From Bdellovibrio sp. qaytius (GTDB taxonomy: Bacteria > Bdellovibrionota > Bdellovibrionia > Bdellovibrionales > Bdellovibrionaceae), in NCBI GenBank assembly GCA_004011035.1, contig CP025734.1:3184001-3248000 (forward strand): DNA of 64,000 bases. The letters run 5' to 3'. Both the position numbers and the translations under genes were made by a program. This document shows positions 63,247-64,000 of this stretch, piece by piece. Below the pieces are notes generated by a model. That model was not told the DNA's origin. It ran no database searches and worked only from the letters and a program-made list of their open reading frames with translations. How positions within the stretch are numbered: the first letter of the stretch is position 1; each line of letters opens with the position of its first letter.

Positions 63247-63270
63247 GCGTTTAAAAAGGTTATTTCTCCT

Positions 63271-63290
63271 CTGACAGCGTCAGCTGTCAG
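63271..63290. repeat. Perfect inverted repeat near the window end
   Basis: CTGACAGC (63271-63278) and GCTGTCAG (63283-63290) with a GTCA loop. It lies in a roughly 240-base gap with no gene. It is not followed by T residues on the plus strand, so it may be a mobile-type palindrome or part of an untranslated RNA. Confidence 0.5.
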
Positions 63291-63356
63291 AAAGGCTCTC
63301 CACGGAGGGTAAAGCCAGCGCAGCGGTCAAACAACCACTAACTAACGAACAAAAAA

Positions 63357-63959
63357 CTAGTAAAAATAAGTTACCCCAAGACCAGCAGTCGGAAGATAAA
63401 TCGACGAGTTTAATTCGCCCAACACCATCAACTCACCAAAGAAATTTACACCCGCTAAATCGCCCTCAAGTTGGTTGTACTCAAGACCCATTCCCGCCGC
63501 TAAAAAGTTCGCCGAGAACTTGTTCTCTTTGATCTGATTTTTAGTAAGAACTCTATTTAAGATATCATTGCTAGAAGCGCTTTCTGATGTGCTATTAGAG
63601 TTAAACCAGTTTGCATAGCCGACCTTAGTATATGGAGATAAGTAAGCCGCTTCATAATTATGTTTCCACCCAATATGAAATGAATTGTAGGCTTTTCCTG
63701 CTCCAATACCGAATGTTAAGGCGTCTTCAGGTTGAATGTTAACTTCTAAGTTCAAGCCTAAACCACCCGTTAAACCGCCTGTAGCGATTCCTAAACCTAG
63801 TTTTTTGTATTTCTTAAGTTCGTAATTTGAATCGTAAAGTTCTACACCTTCTTTATCAAACTTCTGGCTTTTAGAAAAAACTGATTGGTTTGTTTGTTCT
63901 GTTTGGGCAAATACTGCCGATGTTGTTAAAAAAGCTAATGTAAGAATAAGTGATTTCAT
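63357..63959 (-). CDS. Outer-membrane protein, unknown
   Basis: Signal peptide about 1-19 ('TTSAVFAQ'). The mature part has alternating strands and Gly-rich turns ('GLGIATGGLTGGLGLNLEVNI', 'ALTFGIGAGKAYNSFHIGWKH') ending 'LNSSIYLPTAGLGVTYFY', with a terminal Tyr typical of outer-membrane barrels. 200 residues, no family recognised. Confidence 0.75.
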   Translation of the reverse strand: MKSLILTLAFLTTSAVFAQTEQTNQSVFSKSQKFDKEGVELYDSNYELKKYKKLGLGIATGGLTGGLGLNLEVNIQPEDALTFGIGAGKAYNSFHIGWKHNYEAAYLSPYTKVGYANWFNSNSTSESASSNDILNRVLTKNQIKENKFSANFLAAGMGLEYNQLEGDLAGVNFFGELMVLGELNSSIYLPTAGLGVTYFY

Positions 63960-64000
63960 GCTGAGGGCCTCTCTTTTTTAAGTTAGTTTAATCATTTTTG

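Overview
The window is AT-rich bacterial chromosome from a Gram-negative bacterium. The best fit is the Bdellovibrionota (a Bdellovibrio/Pseudobdellovibrio-like lineage). This is inferred from the mixture of genes, not from a marker: a TIGR02147-type regulator, many secreted or lipid-anchored proteins of no known family, DUF1588/DUF1501-type cytochrome partners, scattered Tad/Flp pilus parts, peptidoglycan-recycling enzymes and small RRM RNA-binding proteins. No insertion sequence, integrase, prophage, CRISPR array or rRNA was seen; the only RNA gene is tRNA-Phe(GAA).

Layout. 1-8 kb: the end of a sugar nucleotidyltransferase converging on anmK, then three large exported proteins read leftward (a TadG-like 823-residue protein and two Cys-bearing low-complexity proteins). 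8-17 kb: a secreted protein, nagZ, a TonB-like protein, a 43-residue basic protein, envelope proteins, a LolA-like protein coupled to priA, and a CFI-box protein. 17-21 kb: an FAD oxidoreductase, a DUF1304 membrane protein and a PafA-type phosphatase. 21-31.5 kb: a housekeeping run rpsB-tsf / pyrH-frr-uppS-cdsA-rseP-tsaB / MinD-like ATPase - degenerate J domain/RodZ-like HTH protein - rluD-pgeF, without dxr in its usual place. 31.6-34.1 kb: a compact three-gene unit with its own promoter encoding a diiron ferritin-like protein, a FabD-like acyltransferase and a COQ4-like metalloprotein; this is the best candidate for an undescribed pathway here. 34-41 kb: exported proteins (Vps62-like lipoprotein, short RHS protein pair, papain-like protease with a Cys-rich partner) and a TIGR02147 regulator behind an array of TGTACA-containing sites. 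41-47.8 kb: an overlapping RRM-infA-methyltransferase operon, a 41-residue-repeat protein, a ZnuA/ZnuB-type uptake operon lacking its ATPase, and slyD preceded by two mutually exclusive hairpins. 48-50.7 kb: heme oxygenase, YqjD/YqjE-like membrane proteins, a lytic transglycosylase, a lipoprotein and tRNA-Phe. 50.8-59.2 kb: a surface/c-type cytochrome region. 59.2-64 kb: reverse transsulfuration genes, an orphan TadB/TadC pair, a 27-residue Lys/Ala-rich protein and an outer-membrane protein.

How it fits together. Core translation, isoprenoid/lipid carrier and phospholipid genes sit beside a heavy investment in envelope proteins. AnmK, NagZ and the nucleotidyltransferase can recycle muropeptides, which would suit a cell that digests peptidoglycan. 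Functional calls rest on motifs read by eye; no database search was run.
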